This document shows, piece after piece, positions 32,196 through 41,979 of a stretch of DNA of 64,000 bases; the stretch's first letter is position 1, and each line of letters opens with the position of its first letter. The translations under genes were made by a program, and so were the position numbers. The stretch is from positions 2,294,001 to 2,358,000 of the forward strand of contig NZ_JACHJR010000001.1 in the NCBI RefSeq assembly GCF_014203705.1, given 5' to 3'. The notes below the pieces were generated by a model. That model was not told the origin of the DNA, ran no database searches, and was given only the letters and a program-made list of their open reading frames with translations. Source of the stretch: Kitasatospora gansuensis. GTDB lineage: Bacteria; Actinomycetota; Actinomycetes; Streptomycetales; Streptomycetaceae.

Positions 32196-33062
32196 TCAGA
32201 GCACGGAGCGTACCGCGTCGGAGACGGCCGCCACCCTGGTGTAGACCCCGGGGTACCTGGCGTCCGCGCAGCCGGTGCCCCAGGAGACCAGCCCGGCCAG
32301 CCTGCCGTGCACCACCAACGGGCCGCCGCTGTCGCCCTGGCAGGCGTCCTTGCCGCCCTGTTCCTCGCCTGCGCAGACCATCACGCGCGGGTCGTAGGCC
32401 CCGACGTCACCCTGCGAGTACGCCCGGCCACAGGTCTCGTCCGAGACCACCGGCACCTGCACCCCGCGCAGCCGCTGCGAGTAACTCCCGTTGCCCCTGG
32501 TGTCACCCCAGCCGTAGACCGTCGCCGGGGTGCCCGGTGCGTACGGCTCGCTCTCGCCCTGCCCGAGCAGCTCGATCACCGGGCGGTCGCCCTGCGAGTC
32601 GGCGAGGGTGAGCACCGCCACGTCGTTCAGGTTCCGGGAGAAGTCGTACTGCGGGTGCACCCAGATCTCGCGCACCTCGACCTCGCGGCCGGCCCGGCCG
32701 CCCAGGTCGTCCCGCCCGATGATCGCCCGCAGGCCCGGCCGCTTCACCTGGTGACCGGAGGACTCGTCGAAGAAGCAGTGCGCGGCGGTCACCACCTTGG
32801 TCGGCGAGATCAGCGCGGCACCGCAGAACTGACCGGAGCGGGCGTTGCCGAACTGCTGACGGCTCGCCAGCGCCACCATCCAGGGCAGCTGCTGGGTGCT
32901 GGCCTCCTGGCCGCCGACGATCCTGCGCTGTGCCTGGGCCGGTGTGGCCGCACCCAGCGCGAGCAGCGAGGTCGGCAGGGTGGCGAGCAGCGCCAGGGCG
33001 ACCCCCCGGCGGTGGCGCCGGGCGGGCGGCGGGGTCGGGCGGGCGTCCAGGATGGGCGGCAC
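32196..33062 (-). CDS. Secreted trypsin-like serine protease (S1A)
   Basis: The product is 288 aa from GTG 33062, with TTGGAG 7 nt upstream. A basic N-terminus (RRHRR) and hydrophobic core form a signal peptide, with likely cleavage after AQA (about 44). The mature enzyme should begin at IVGGQEAS (about 48), the classical S1 activation site. The catalytic triad is visible as TAAHC (His), NDVAVL (Asp) and GDSGGP (Ser), with Asp in DACQGDSGG consistent with trypsin-like specificity for Lys/Arg. Cysteines suggest three disulfides. It is secreted and probably digests extracellular protein. It is upstream of, and on the same strand as, nothing obvious: the next gene in that direction is convergent. 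Confidence 0.92.
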   Translation of the reverse strand: MPPILDARPTPPPARRHRRGVALALLATLPTSLLALGAATPAQAQRRIVGGQEASTQQLPWMVALASRQQFGNARSGQFCGAALISPTKVVTAAHCFFDESSGHQVKRPGLRAIIGRDDLGGRAGREVEVREIWVHPQYDFSRNLNDVAVLTLADSQGDRPVIELLGQGESEPYAPGTPATVYGWGDTRGNGSYSQRLRGVQVPVVSDETCGRAYSQGDVGAYDPRVMVCAGEEQGGKDACQGDSGGPLVVHGRLAGLVSWGTGCADARYPGVYTRVAAVSDAVRSVL

Positions 33063-33236
33063 CGGATTCTCCAAGCTGGGTCGGCGGCAGCAACCGGCAC
33101 AGCGTAGTGGAACGATCACGCACCGTGCGGGTGCCCGCGCCGTGAACACCCGGACGGGGGACCCCGCGTGGGCCGGGCTGACGAACGGCCGGGTCCGCAC
33201 CGGGACCAGAGCGGGGACCGGCCCGGGCCGGAACAG

Positions 33237-33276
33237 CCCGAAGGGCCCGGAGCTGGTGTGCTCCGGGCCCTTCGGG
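33237..33276 (-). terminator. Intrinsic terminator after hrdB
   Basis: A 16-bp perfect stem, CCCGAAGGGCCCGGAG against CTCCGGGCCCTTCGGG, closes an 8-nt loop 20 bp after the hrdB stop. Confidence 0.9.
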
Positions 33277-33296
33277 GATGCTCTGACCGGTTCGGA

Positions 33297-34898
<1,602 letters not shown>

Positions 34899-35376
34899 GA
34901 ACAACCTCTCGGACGATGAGTTAACTCGAAACCAGTACCGGCCGCCGAGCCGACAGGAGCGGCCACGCGCGATCCGCGCGGGCCCGGTTCCGACCGGCTC
35001 GGGCTTGAGGACTGGGATGTGCAGGACGGCAGCGGCGCCGCAGACCAACACAGCATTCTGACACGGTGGTGGTATTCCGGAGTTGCTTCCGCTCCGTACA
35101 CATCGCCGCTGCTCCTCAAGTGTTACGCATGGCCTTGGTGGCGCCGGTCACACCGGTGGGCCCCGGACGGTCCCGATCGGGGCCGAAAGACGGCCATGGC
35201 CCTTCAGCCGCAGGTGAAGACGGCTGAAGGGCCATTGGGTACCGACGCGTATCCGTACTCGGATCGTTGCCTTTCGGGCCGGTGATCGATGTTTCGTTCG
35301 ACCACCCGGGCGGTGTTCGCCCCGGGTTCTCCGGTCCGGGTTGTTCGGTCCGGGTTGTTCGGTCAGTGCTCTTCGG
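34899..35376. other. hrdB promoter/leader and whiH 3' region
   Basis: This 478-bp gap on the minus strand holds the hrdB regulatory region. A lower-GC patch around 34915-35120 is where promoters are expected. A CAGAAT word preceded by GTGT on the minus strand (about 35055) might be a -10 element, but no matching -35 is convincing. A GGAAT at about 35085 is too far from a GTT for a sigma-R type promoter. The terminator and repeat near the whiH end are listed separately. Confidence 0.4.
35196..35235 (-). terminator. Terminator insulating hrdB from whiH transcription
   Basis: A 15-bp perfect stem, ATGGCCCTTCAGCCG against CGGCTGAAGGGCCAT, closes a 10-nt loop. It lies about 140 bp after the whiH stop on the minus strand and upstream of the presumed hrdB promoters. 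Confidence 0.8.
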
Positions 35377-35385
35377 TCAGTGCTC
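35332..35385. repeat. 14-bp tandem repeat spanning the whiH stop codon
   Basis: CGGTCCGGGTTGTT occurs twice (35332-35345, 35346-35359), followed by CGGTCAGTGCTCTT (35360-35373) and a partial copy CGGTCAGTGCTC (35374-35385). The stop codon of whiH lies within the last copy, so the array covers the end of the coding sequence and the start of its 3' untranslated region. Confidence 0.8.
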
Positions 35386-36246
35386 GCGCGGGGCCGGGAC
35401 GGAGTGCTCGACCTCGGGGTGCACGGTGAGCAGGGCGCGGACGGCGGCGTCGGCGGCGGTGCCGTCGCCGGTGCCGAGCGCGTCGACCAGGCGGGTGTGC
35501 AGGTTGACCGCCGACTCGGACGGCCGCTCGCAGGAGGTGGCCGGACCGCCGGAGACCTGGAGCGAGCAGCCGACGATGCTGGAGAGGTGCTCCAGCATCC
35601 GGTTCCCGGCCATCTGCAGGATCAGCGCGTGCAGTTCGAGGTCGGCCCGGCCGTAGCCGACCACATCGCCCTGGGTGGCGGCGATGCCCATCAGCTCGGC
35701 CAGCTCGGTCAGCCGCTGCTGGACGTCCTCCCGGCCGTGGCCGGCCGCCAGCCGGGCGGCCAGCGGCTCGATCGCCCAGCGCAGCTCGAACAGCTCGCGG
35801 CGCTGCTCGTCGCGCTGCGGGCCGAAGGCGCGCCACTCGATGATGTCGGGGTCGAGCAGGTTCCAGTCGCTGACCGGACGGACCCTGGTCCCGACGTTCG
35901 GCCGGGCGCTGACCAGGCCCTTGGCCTCCAGGACCCGGAGGGACTCGCGGACGACGGTGCGGGAGACCTCGAACCGCTGGCCGATCTCCTCCGGCACCAG
36001 CGGGCGGTCGGCGCCCAGGTCGCCGGAGACGATCATCTGACCGAGCTGCTGGACCAGCTGGCCGTGCAGGCCGCGGCCCCGGCTGCTGGTGGTCTTCCGG
36101 CCGACCCGCAGCTCGGACTCGGCGCCCTCCCAGCGGGGAGCGGGCGGCGTGGGCCGTTCGGCGTAGGAGAAGCGGTCCAGCTCGGTGGGGCCGACTGCGT
36201 CGGACGGGCGAGCCGTGTTCATGGTGGGGTGCGCAAGGGTACTCAC
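35377..36246 (-). CDS. whiH: Sporulation regulator WhiH (GntR/FadR family)
   Basis: The product is 289 aa from GTG 36246. The N-terminal winged helix (about 60-125) has LVPEEIGQRFEVSRTVVRES followed by LRVLEAKGLVSARPNVGTRV, and the C-terminal FadR-type effector domain follows (ELFELRWAIEPLAARLAAGH). Position beside hrdB and overall sequence identify it as WhiH, an autoregulatory protein required for septation in aerial hyphae. The start is uncertain: GTG 36246 has AAAGGAG only 2 nt away, while ATG 36222 has no ribosome site. The effector is unknown. Confidence 0.88.
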   Translation of the reverse strand: MSTLAHPTMNTARPSDAVGPTELDRFSYAERPTPPAPRWEGAESELRVGRKTTSSRGRGLHGQLVQQLGQMIVSGDLGADRPLVPEEIGQRFEVSRTVVRESLRVLEAKGLVSARPNVGTRVRPVSDWNLLDPDIIEWRAFGPQRDEQRRELFELRWAIEPLAARLAAGHGREDVQQRLTELAELMGIAATQGDVVGYGRADLELHALILQMAGNRMLEHLSSIVGCSLQVSGGPATSCERPSESAVNLHTRLVDALGTGDGTAADAAVRALLTVHPEVEHSVPAPREH

Positions 36247-36325
36247 AGCTCCTTTGTCGGCGATCGGCGGGCCCGGCTTGAGAATTCTCGTGAAAAGCAC
36301 ACGAAAGGGTGATCGCCCGTGACCG

Positions 36326-36346
36326 GATAATTGACTTCTTATCAGC
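36326..36346 (-). promoter_or_regulatory. Possible whiH promoter / autoregulatory site
   Basis: On the minus strand GCTGATAA (36339-36346) matches the sigma-WhiG -10 consensus GCCGATAA at 7 of 8 positions. The inverted pair GATAA (36326-36330) and TTATC (36339-36343) overlaps it and could be a WhiH operator. No clear TAAA -35 lies at the expected 15-16 bp. WhiG control of whiH is established in S. coelicolor; here it is inferred. Confidence 0.4.
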
Positions 36347-36442
36347 CAGAAGCCACCATTTCGCCCCTGGGTCGCCGGGCTTGGTGACAGGACGTCACCG
36401 ATGCTGCGGGGCAGGCGGATCCGCGCGTGCGACGCCGGTCGG

Positions 36443-37252
36443 TCAGAGCGCGCGGCGCCGGGCCTGGACCAGCAGGCCGGCCAGCAGCAACAGCACCGCC
36501 GGCACCGAGACGGCCGTCAGCAACGTGCCGTCCAGGGTCGCGGAGACCGCCGACTGCTGGGCATCGGCACCCCGCACCAGGTCCAACCCGTACTGGAACG
36601 GCAGCAGTTCACGGAGCTGGGCCGGCCAGACCCGACCGCTCTGCCGGAGCAGCAGCGACAGCACCGGTTCGAGCAGGGCCGGGACGGCGCACAGGATCAG
36701 CAGACCGGCCGCGGCGCTGCGCACCAGCGAGGTGACCAGCAGCCCGGACCAGCCCGCGAGCGCGGTCAGGCCGACGAAGAGGAGCAACGGGCGGAGCGCG
36801 TCGGCGAATCCGGCCGAGGCCGGGTCGAACAGCGCGGCGACCCGCGCCCCCGGCGCGTGCAGCAGCCGCAGCACCGCCGCGTCCAGCAGCACGGAGGCGG
36901 CCGCCAGCAGCACCGCCAGCACGCCGGTCACGGCCAGCTTGGCGACCAGCAGCCCGAGCCGGCGGCGGTAGGAGACCCGGCCGGCCGGCAGGCCCGGGTA
37001 CCGGACCTCGTGGCCGTACGACAGTGCGCCGAGCGCCCCCGCACCGAGCGCGGCGATCGGGAGCGGCAGCAGCGGGACGACGGCCGTCACGCAGCGGACC
37101 GCGGCGGCCGTGCCGAGCTGGCCGACCGGCAGCTGCCGGGCCAGCACCGCCGCCACGGCGGCGTCGGCCAGCAGGACGGCGGCCAGGATCAGCCAGGTGG
37201 AGCGGAGGCCGCGCAACCGCCGCACCTCGTATGCCAGTACGCGCACGGTCAC
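36443..37252 (-). CDS. ABC transporter permease (ABC-2-like)
   Basis: The product is 269 aa from GTG 37252. Six or so membrane segments are visible, beginning at LRSTWLILAAVLLADAAVAA and LVAKLAVTGVLAVLLAAASV, and the C-terminus is basic (QARRRAL). It overlaps the ATPase gene by 4 bp (GTGA), so the two form an exporter. Nothing indicates the substrate. The pair lies upstream of whiH on the same strand, 196 bp before its start. Confidence 0.8.
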   Translation of the reverse strand: MTVRVLAYEVRRLRGLRSTWLILAAVLLADAAVAAVLARQLPVGQLGTAAAVRCVTAVVPLLPLPIAALGAGALGALSYGHEVRYPGLPAGRVSYRRRLGLLVAKLAVTGVLAVLLAAASVLLDAAVLRLLHAPGARVAALFDPASAGFADALRPLLLFVGLTALAGWSGLLVTSLVRSAAAGLLILCAVPALLEPVLSLLLRQSGRVWPAQLRELLPFQYGLDLVRGADAQQSAVSATLDGTLLTAVSVPAVLLLLAGLLVQARRRAL

Positions 37253-38463
37253 TCGCTCCGGTGGTCGGGCCCGGCGACGGGCCGGGGGGTGGGACTGAGG
37301 GTGGGACTGGGGGTGGTGATCTCATCGCGGAACAGCTGAGGGCCACTCAGGGAGGCGGTGCGCACCGGCCGTTCAGGGGCGGTGGCGGCGAGCCGGCCGA
37401 CCAGGGTCTGCTCCTCGGGACGCTCGGCAGGCAGCCCCGACTGGTCGGACTGCTCGGGCAGTCCGGGCTGGCCCGATTGCCGTTGTGGGGCGCCCCGGGT
37501 CTCCGCGGGGGTCAGCAGGACGTGGCCGGAGCGGCCGGAGGCGGCCGGCAGCGACGGGTGCGGGACGGGCTGTTCGACCACCCGGTCGGCCAGCTCGTGC
37601 AGCAGGATGCCGTGGCGGTAGGCGAGTTCACCGATCTCGGTGCGGCCGAGACCGCTCACCGCGATGCCCGCGCCGCCGTCCCGCCGGACCTGGTGGCCCT
37701 GCTCGGTCAGCAGATCGGCCAGCCGGGCCATCTGCGGGCCCCGGACCGAGACCTCGGGGTGCAGCCTGGTGCGGCGGAACTCGGCGACCGGCTGATCGGC
37801 CACCAGGCGGCCCTGGTCGAGCGTGACCACCCGGTCGGCCAGTACCGCGGCCTCCTGCGGCGTGCGGGTGGTGACCAGGACGGTGCCACCGGAGACCGTG
37901 AAGGAGCGTAGGAAGGAGTGGAACCACTCGACGTTGCGCGGTGACAGGCCGTCGGTCGGGCCGTCCAGCAGCAGGGTGCCGGGTGAACCGAGCAGCGCGA
38001 CCGCCAGGGCCAGCCGGCGGTGCATCCCGGGTGAGAACGAGCGCAGCCGGTGCCCGGCGACGGCCGCCAGCCTGGTCTGCTCCAGCAGTTCGTCGGCGCG
38101 GGCGGCCGGGACGCCGACCGCGCCGGCCAGCATCCGCAGGTGCGCGCGGGCCTTCAGGCCCGGGTGGCCGCCGGCCGTGACACCAGCCGTGATGGCCCCG
38201 CCCCCGCCGGGGCCGGCCTCCGGGAGCAGCACGCCCACCTGCCGTTCGGGGCGGCGGAGCCTGCGGTACGTCCGGCCGTCGAACAGGGTGATGCCCTGGC
38301 CTTGTTCCAGTTCGACCATCAGCCGCAGGGCGGTGGTCTTGCCCGCGCCCTCCGCGCCCAGCAGGGCGGTGACCACGCCGGGGCGGGCGTCGAAGGTCAG
38401 GTCGAGCAGTGCCGGTGCGCGGCCCCGGCGGTAGACCTTGGTCAGTCCGGTGATCTGGATCAT
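37249..38463 (-). CDS. ABC transporter ATP-binding protein with atypical Walker B and long C-terminal tail
   Basis: The product is 404 aa from ATG 38463. The ATPase core (about 1-215) has Walker A GAEGAGKTT, a degenerate signature SPGMHRRLALA, and Walker B TLLLDGPTDGLSP. The residue after the Walker B aspartate is Gly instead of the usual catalytic Glu (DG for DE), and the H-loop histidine region reads VTTRTPQEAA, lacking the usual His. ATP hydrolysis may therefore be slow or absent. A second region (about 215-300) resembles the DrrA-type extension, and the last 100 residues are Pro/Gln/Ser-rich. Coupled to the permease gene. Confidence 0.82.
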   Translation of the reverse strand: MIQITGLTKVYRRGRAPALLDLTFDARPGVVTALLGAEGAGKTTALRLMVELEQGQGITLFDGRTYRRLRRPERQVGVLLPEAGPGGGGAITAGVTAGGHPGLKARAHLRMLAGAVGVPAARADELLEQTRLAAVAGHRLRSFSPGMHRRLALAVALLGSPGTLLLDGPTDGLSPRNVEWFHSFLRSFTVSGGTVLVTTRTPQEAAVLADRVVTLDQGRLVADQPVAEFRRTRLHPEVSVRGPQMARLADLLTEQGHQVRRDGGAGIAVSGLGRTEIGELAYRHGILLHELADRVVEQPVPHPSLPAASGRSGHVLLTPAETRGAPQRQSGQPGLPEQSDQSGLPAERPEEQTLVGRLAATAPERPVRTASLSGPQLFRDEITTPSPTLSPTPRPVAGPDHRSE

Positions 38464-38615
38464 CGCTGCCTGCTCCCATGTCTCGGCCGACCGGGGCCAC
38501 GGAGCACCGCTGGCCCCGAGCCTGCACAGTAGGGCGAGCAGGCCGAGAAATCGGGCATTACGGACGCGGCTGCGACGGCGTGCCCGTCCAGCTCACCCGA
38601 ACAGGGGACAGCGGC

Positions 38616-38689
38616 GGGGCCGGGAGTGGGCAGGGCAGGGCCGGGCCGGGGTTGGCCAGGGTGGGCCGGCAGTCGGGGGCGGGCTGGGG
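38616..38689 (+). other. G-rich tract with G-quadruplex potential
   Basis: The plus strand carries at least ten runs of three or more G separated by 1-7 nt loops, e.g. GGGGCCGGGAGTGGGCAGGG. It begins in the space between the Nudix stop and the ABC ATPase start. The G-rich strand is the template for leftward transcription through it. Confidence 0.55.
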
Positions 38690-39439
38690 TCAGGACTCGG
38701 GGCGGAGCATCGGCGGGTTGAGCACGGTGGCGCCGCCCGCCTTGAAGAGCTGGGCGGGGCGACCGCCCTGACGGGTCGTCGTACCGCCGGTGGGCAGCAG
38801 GAAGCCCGGGGTGCCGGTGACCTTGCGGTGGAAGTTCCGTGGGTCGAGGACGACGCCCCAGACCGCCTCGTAGACCTGGCGCAGCTCGCCGACGGTGAAC
38901 TCGGGCGGGCAGAACGCGGTGGCGAGCGAGGAGTACTCGATCTTCGAGCGGGCCCGCTCCACGCCGTCGGCGAGGATCCTCCCGTGGTCGAAGGCGAGCG
39001 GGACACCCTCGACCGGGGTGGGGCCGAGCAGGTCGCCGACCGGGGCCCAGCGGGCGCTGCTGGCGTCGCCGCCGGGCTGCGGGGTGGGCAGGTCGGGGGC
39101 CAGCACCAGGTGGGCCACGCTGACCACCCGCATCCGCGGGTCGCGCTGGGGGTGGCCGTAGGTGGCCAGCTGCTCCAGGTGTGCGCCGACCGCGCTCGGG
39201 CCCGGGCCGGGCGCCGAGTGGGCGCGCAGACCGGTCTCCTCGGCCAGCTCTCTGGAGGCCGCCTCGGCGAGGCCCTCGTCGGGGCGGACGAAGCCACCGG
39301 GCAGCGCCCAGTAGCCCTGGAACGGGGACTCGCCCCGTCGGACCAGCAGTGCACAGAGCGCGTGCTCCCGCACCGTCAGCACCACCAGGTCGACCGTGAC
39401 AGCGAACGGGGGGAAGGCCGACGGGTCATAACGCGACAT
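38690..39439 (-). CDS. NrtR-like Nudix hydrolase/transcriptional regulator
   Basis: The product is 249 aa from ATG 39439. The Nudix box is complete: [20 protein letters not shown] followed by ETGL. The C-terminal half (about 165-235, [20 protein letters not shown] then [15 protein letters not shown]) matches the winged-helix domain of the NrtR family, in which ADP-ribose binding by the Nudix domain controls DNA binding. No NAD biosynthesis gene is nearby, so its target is unknown; autoregulation is possible since three half-sites overlap its start. An alternative ATG at 39451 with GAGAGAC upstream has a better ribosome site and would add four residues. Confidence 0.85.
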   Translation of the reverse strand: MSRYDPSAFPPFAVTVDLVVLTVREHALCALLVRRGESPFQGYWALPGGFVRPDEGLAEAASRELAEETGLRAHSAPGPGPSAVGAHLEQLATYGHPQRDPRMRVVSVAHLVLAPDLPTPQPGGDASSARWAPVGDLLGPTPVEGVPLAFDHGRILADGVERARSKIEYSSLATAFCPPEFTVGELRQVYEAVWGVVLDPRNFHRKVTGTPGFLLPTGGTTTRQGGRPAQLFKAGGATVLNPPMLRPES

Positions 39440-39442
39440 GGC

Positions 39443-39468
39443 GACGATCATAGTCGTCTCTCTGACGA
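39443..39468. promoter_or_regulatory. Phased GACGA/TCGTC half-sites at the Nudix gene start
   Basis: GACGA (39443-39447), TCGTC (39454-39458) and GACGA (39464-39468) repeat with alternating orientation at 11- and 10-bp spacing, that is, on one helix face. They lie over the Nudix start codon region, a plausible autoregulatory operator. Confidence 0.45.
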
Positions 39469-39570
39469 TAAGCACAGCCGCCGGCGGACCTCGTCAGATG
39501 TCCCGCCCGACGGGCCACTCCTGGGCCGCTTCCTGCCGCCGAACGCGGTGGCCCGGCCCGCCCGGCGGGC

Positions 39571-41979
39571 TCAGCGCGCGCCGAGCTGGAGCTCCGGTGA
39601 CGCCTCCTCCACGACGGCCACCCCGATCCGGCTGACCCGGACCGAGAACGGCTCGCCCGCCACCCGGAGGCCGCCGAGCTCCAGCTCCCCCAGCGGTGCG
39701 GTGCTGGCCGGGCGGACGGTGACCCGGCCCGCCGGGACATCGGGCCGGACGCCCGCCAGGGCCGTCACCAGGTGGACCACGGCGGCCGAGGAGAGCGCCG
39801 CCGGACGGCAGGCCGCGGGATGCGGCACCGGCGGACACCCCGTCACCCGCTGCTCCCCCGCGTACATCTCGGGCAGCCGGCCCTCGAAGTGGGTGGCAGC
39901 GTCCAACAGGCCGTCCAGCAGGACCCGGGCCTCCCGTTCGAACCCGGCCTCGGCCAGGCCAGTGATGGCGAGCACCGTCTCGTGCACCCGGCTGGCGCCG
40001 CTGCGGTGGCCGAGCGGGTTGAACCGGGGCGACTTGGCGCTGAGCGTCCGCAGGCCCCAGCCGCAGTCGAACTCCGGGGCCACCAGACGCTGCGCCAGGA
40101 TCCTGGTCTGCTCCCGGTCGAGCAGGCCCTCGTGCTGGGCCCCGGCGCCGGCCAGGCCGAGATCCAGCAGGTGCACGAAGGACGAGGCCACGGCGGGCAG
40201 CGGACGGCCCGGGGCCACAAGTGCGGCGGCGGGGCGGCCACCTGACAGGTCGTCGATCCAGAACTGGTCGCGGAACCGATCCCGCAGACCGGCGGCCCAG
40301 TCCCGCCACTCCTGGGCGCCGGGGCGGCCGAACGCCTCCAGCAGCTCCGCCCCGTGCAGCGCGGCCCGGTGGGCCTGGGCTTGCACCTCGCAGCGGGCCG
40401 GCACCGGGCGGGCGGCCCGCTCCTCGGCGGACCGGCCGAGGTCGGTGACGAAGCCGACCTGCCCCTCGGGGCCGTCGGGCGTCGGGCGGTCGTCGGCGCC
40501 AGTGACGGTCGGCCGGTCGTCGGTGACGTTGGCGCGCAGGGCGGCGAGTGCCCGCTCGGCGGCGGGCAGCAGGTCGGCGACCTCCTGGCGCGGCAGGCCC
40601 CAACGCCAGGCCTCCGCCAGCAGGGTGACGAACAGCAGGGTCGCCTCGGTGGCCGTGCAGGACGGCGGCAACTCGGGACCGGCGTGCCGCAGCACCCCGG
40701 GGATCACCCCGGACTGCGGGCCTGCGGTCGGCTGCCGGCGCGCCAGCGCACGGAGCGTGCCGGCCGCCAGGCGGGTGCCGAGCGGCAGGACGAGCCGGGC
40801 CGCCCAGAGGGCGTCGGCGGCGGTCAGACCGAGCCGCCAGGGCGCGCCGGAGACCGGGTAGAGGTCGGTCGGCCGGTCCGCGTCGGCGACCAGCAGGCCG
40901 CCGAGCGCATCCAGCGAACGCGGCACCAGCAGCCGTACCCGGGAGTCGTCGCACCTGACCTCGGGCTCGGACCAGGGCAGCGGCACCCCCGCGCCACGGC
41001 CGGTCGGCGGACGGACGCCGACCGGGGTGGCGCTCTCCAGCGCGGTGCTCAGCTCGACCGACCAGCGGGCCCCGGGCTGCACCTCCAAGTCCCAGCGCAG
41101 GACACCGGCACCGGCCAGCACGGCGTGCGGCGAGGGCCGGGAGGTGACGGTGGCGCTGTGCTGCGGACCCGCCCAGCGCAGCCCGGCCGACTGGACCTGC
41201 CCCGGGAGATCCGCCGACCGCTGGCCGACGGCGATCTCGGCCAGCGGGCCGAGGTCCGTACCGAGCGCGATCTCCAGCGGTATGCGGGCCGGACGGCTGC
41301 CGGTGTTCCGTACCGTCACGGTCTCCACGCCGTTGGCGTGGCGGAGCCGTTCGACCGTCAGGGTCGGGTCCGGATCGGGATCGCCGGGCAGCCGGACGGC
41401 ACCGACGAAGCGGGCCTCGGCCGCCGAGGTGAGGGTGCCCTGAAGGGGCATCGGCTCCATCCCGCCGAGCCGGACCTCCATCCTGGCCAAGGTGCGGACG
41501 CCCGCGCGGTAGAAGCCGTGCAGGCCGTGGCCACGCAACTGGCCGTCCGGCCCGGAGACGGCCATCGCCGGGGCGCTGACGCACAGCACGGTGGCGTGCG
41601 TGGCGACCGGCTGCGGGCGGGCCTGGACGGGCGGGCGGGGCGGCTGGCCGGAGGCGCCGGGCACGGGGGCGGGGTGCGGGGTGGCACCGGGCCCCTGGTC
41701 GGGGCGCGGGGCCCCGACCCTCGACGCGGCGTCAGCGGCCGGGCCCACGCCCGGAGGTGCGTACGGCGGGCGCGGGGGCGCGGACTGCGCCGCGAGGTGG
41801 GCGGCAGCGTGAGCAGCGGGCTGGGGGACGGAGTGGGGCGGCGCCAGCGGGGCCGCCGGGGCCGGCGAAGTGGCGCCGGACCAGGCGGGGACGGGGTGCG
41901 GGGCGGGGCCGGCGGGACCTGACGGTGCGGCAGACCCGGTGGGGGGCGGTGTGCCCCGGGGCGGCCTTGGGTCGGTCAC
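39571..41979 (-). CDS. Glycogen-debranching-enzyme-like protein with Pro/Ala-rich N-terminus
   Basis: The product is 802 aa from GTG 41979, with AAGGAG 6-7 nt upstream. About 125 residues of Pro/Ala/Gly-rich sequence are followed by the GDE N-terminal domain (about 130-330, with SGPDGQLRGHGLHGFYRAGV) and an (alpha/alpha)6 amylo-alpha-1,6-glucosidase-like domain (about 360-800) containing EFDCGWGLRTLSAKSPRFNP. Expected action is on alpha-1,6 branches of glycogen-type glucans, but catalytic acids cannot be assigned with confidence. The N-terminal extension is unusual for the family. It is divergent from the alpha/beta hydrolase gene. Confidence 0.8.
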   Translation of the reverse strand: MTDPRPPRGTPPPTGSAAPSGPAGPAPHPVPAWSGATSPAPAAPLAPPHSVPQPAAHAAAHLAAQSAPPRPPYAPPGVGPAADAASRVGAPRPDQGPGATPHPAPVPGASGQPPRPPVQARPQPVATHATVLCVSAPAMAVSGPDGQLRGHGLHGFYRAGVRTLARMEVRLGGMEPMPLQGTLTSAAEARFVGAVRLPGDPDPDPTLTVERLRHANGVETVTVRNTGSRPARIPLEIALGTDLGPLAEIAVGQRSADLPGQVQSAGLRWAGPQHSATVTSRPSPHAVLAGAGVLRWDLEVQPGARWSVELSTALESATPVGVRPPTGRGAGVPLPWSEPEVRCDDSRVRLLVPRSLDALGGLLVADADRPTDLYPVSGAPWRLGLTAADALWAARLVLPLGTRLAAGTLRALARRQPTAGPQSGVIPGVLRHAGPELPPSCTATEATLLFVTLLAEAWRWGLPRQEVADLLPAAERALAALRANVTDDRPTVTGADDRPTPDGPEGQVGFVTDLGRSAEERAARPVPARCEVQAQAHRAALHGAELLEAFGRPGAQEWRDWAAGLRDRFRDQFWIDDLSGGRPAAALVAPGRPLPAVASSFVHLLDLGLAGAGAQHEGLLDREQTRILAQRLVAPEFDCGWGLRTLSAKSPRFNPLGHRSGASRVHETVLAITGLAEAGFEREARVLLDGLLDAATHFEGRLPEMYAGEQRVTGCPPVPHPAACRPAALSSAAVVHLVTALAGVRPDVPAGRVTVRPASTAPLGELELGGLRVAGEPFSVRVSRIGVAVVEEASPELQLGAR

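Noticed and set aside
35050-35120. Sigma-R type promoter (GGAAT-N18-GTT) for hrdB
   Set aside because: GGAAT is present on the minus strand, but the nearest GTT is about 24 nt away, too far for the consensus.
36339-36374. Full sigma-WhiG promoter (TAAA-N15/16-GCCGATAA) upstream of whiH
   Set aside because: Only the -10-like half is convincing; no TAAA at the correct distance, so listed only as a possible site.
36309-36442. Search for a tRNA or small RNA between whiH and the ABC permease gene
   Set aside because: No cloverleaf arms, CCA end or conserved D/T-loop words; same result in the other gaps over 200 bp.
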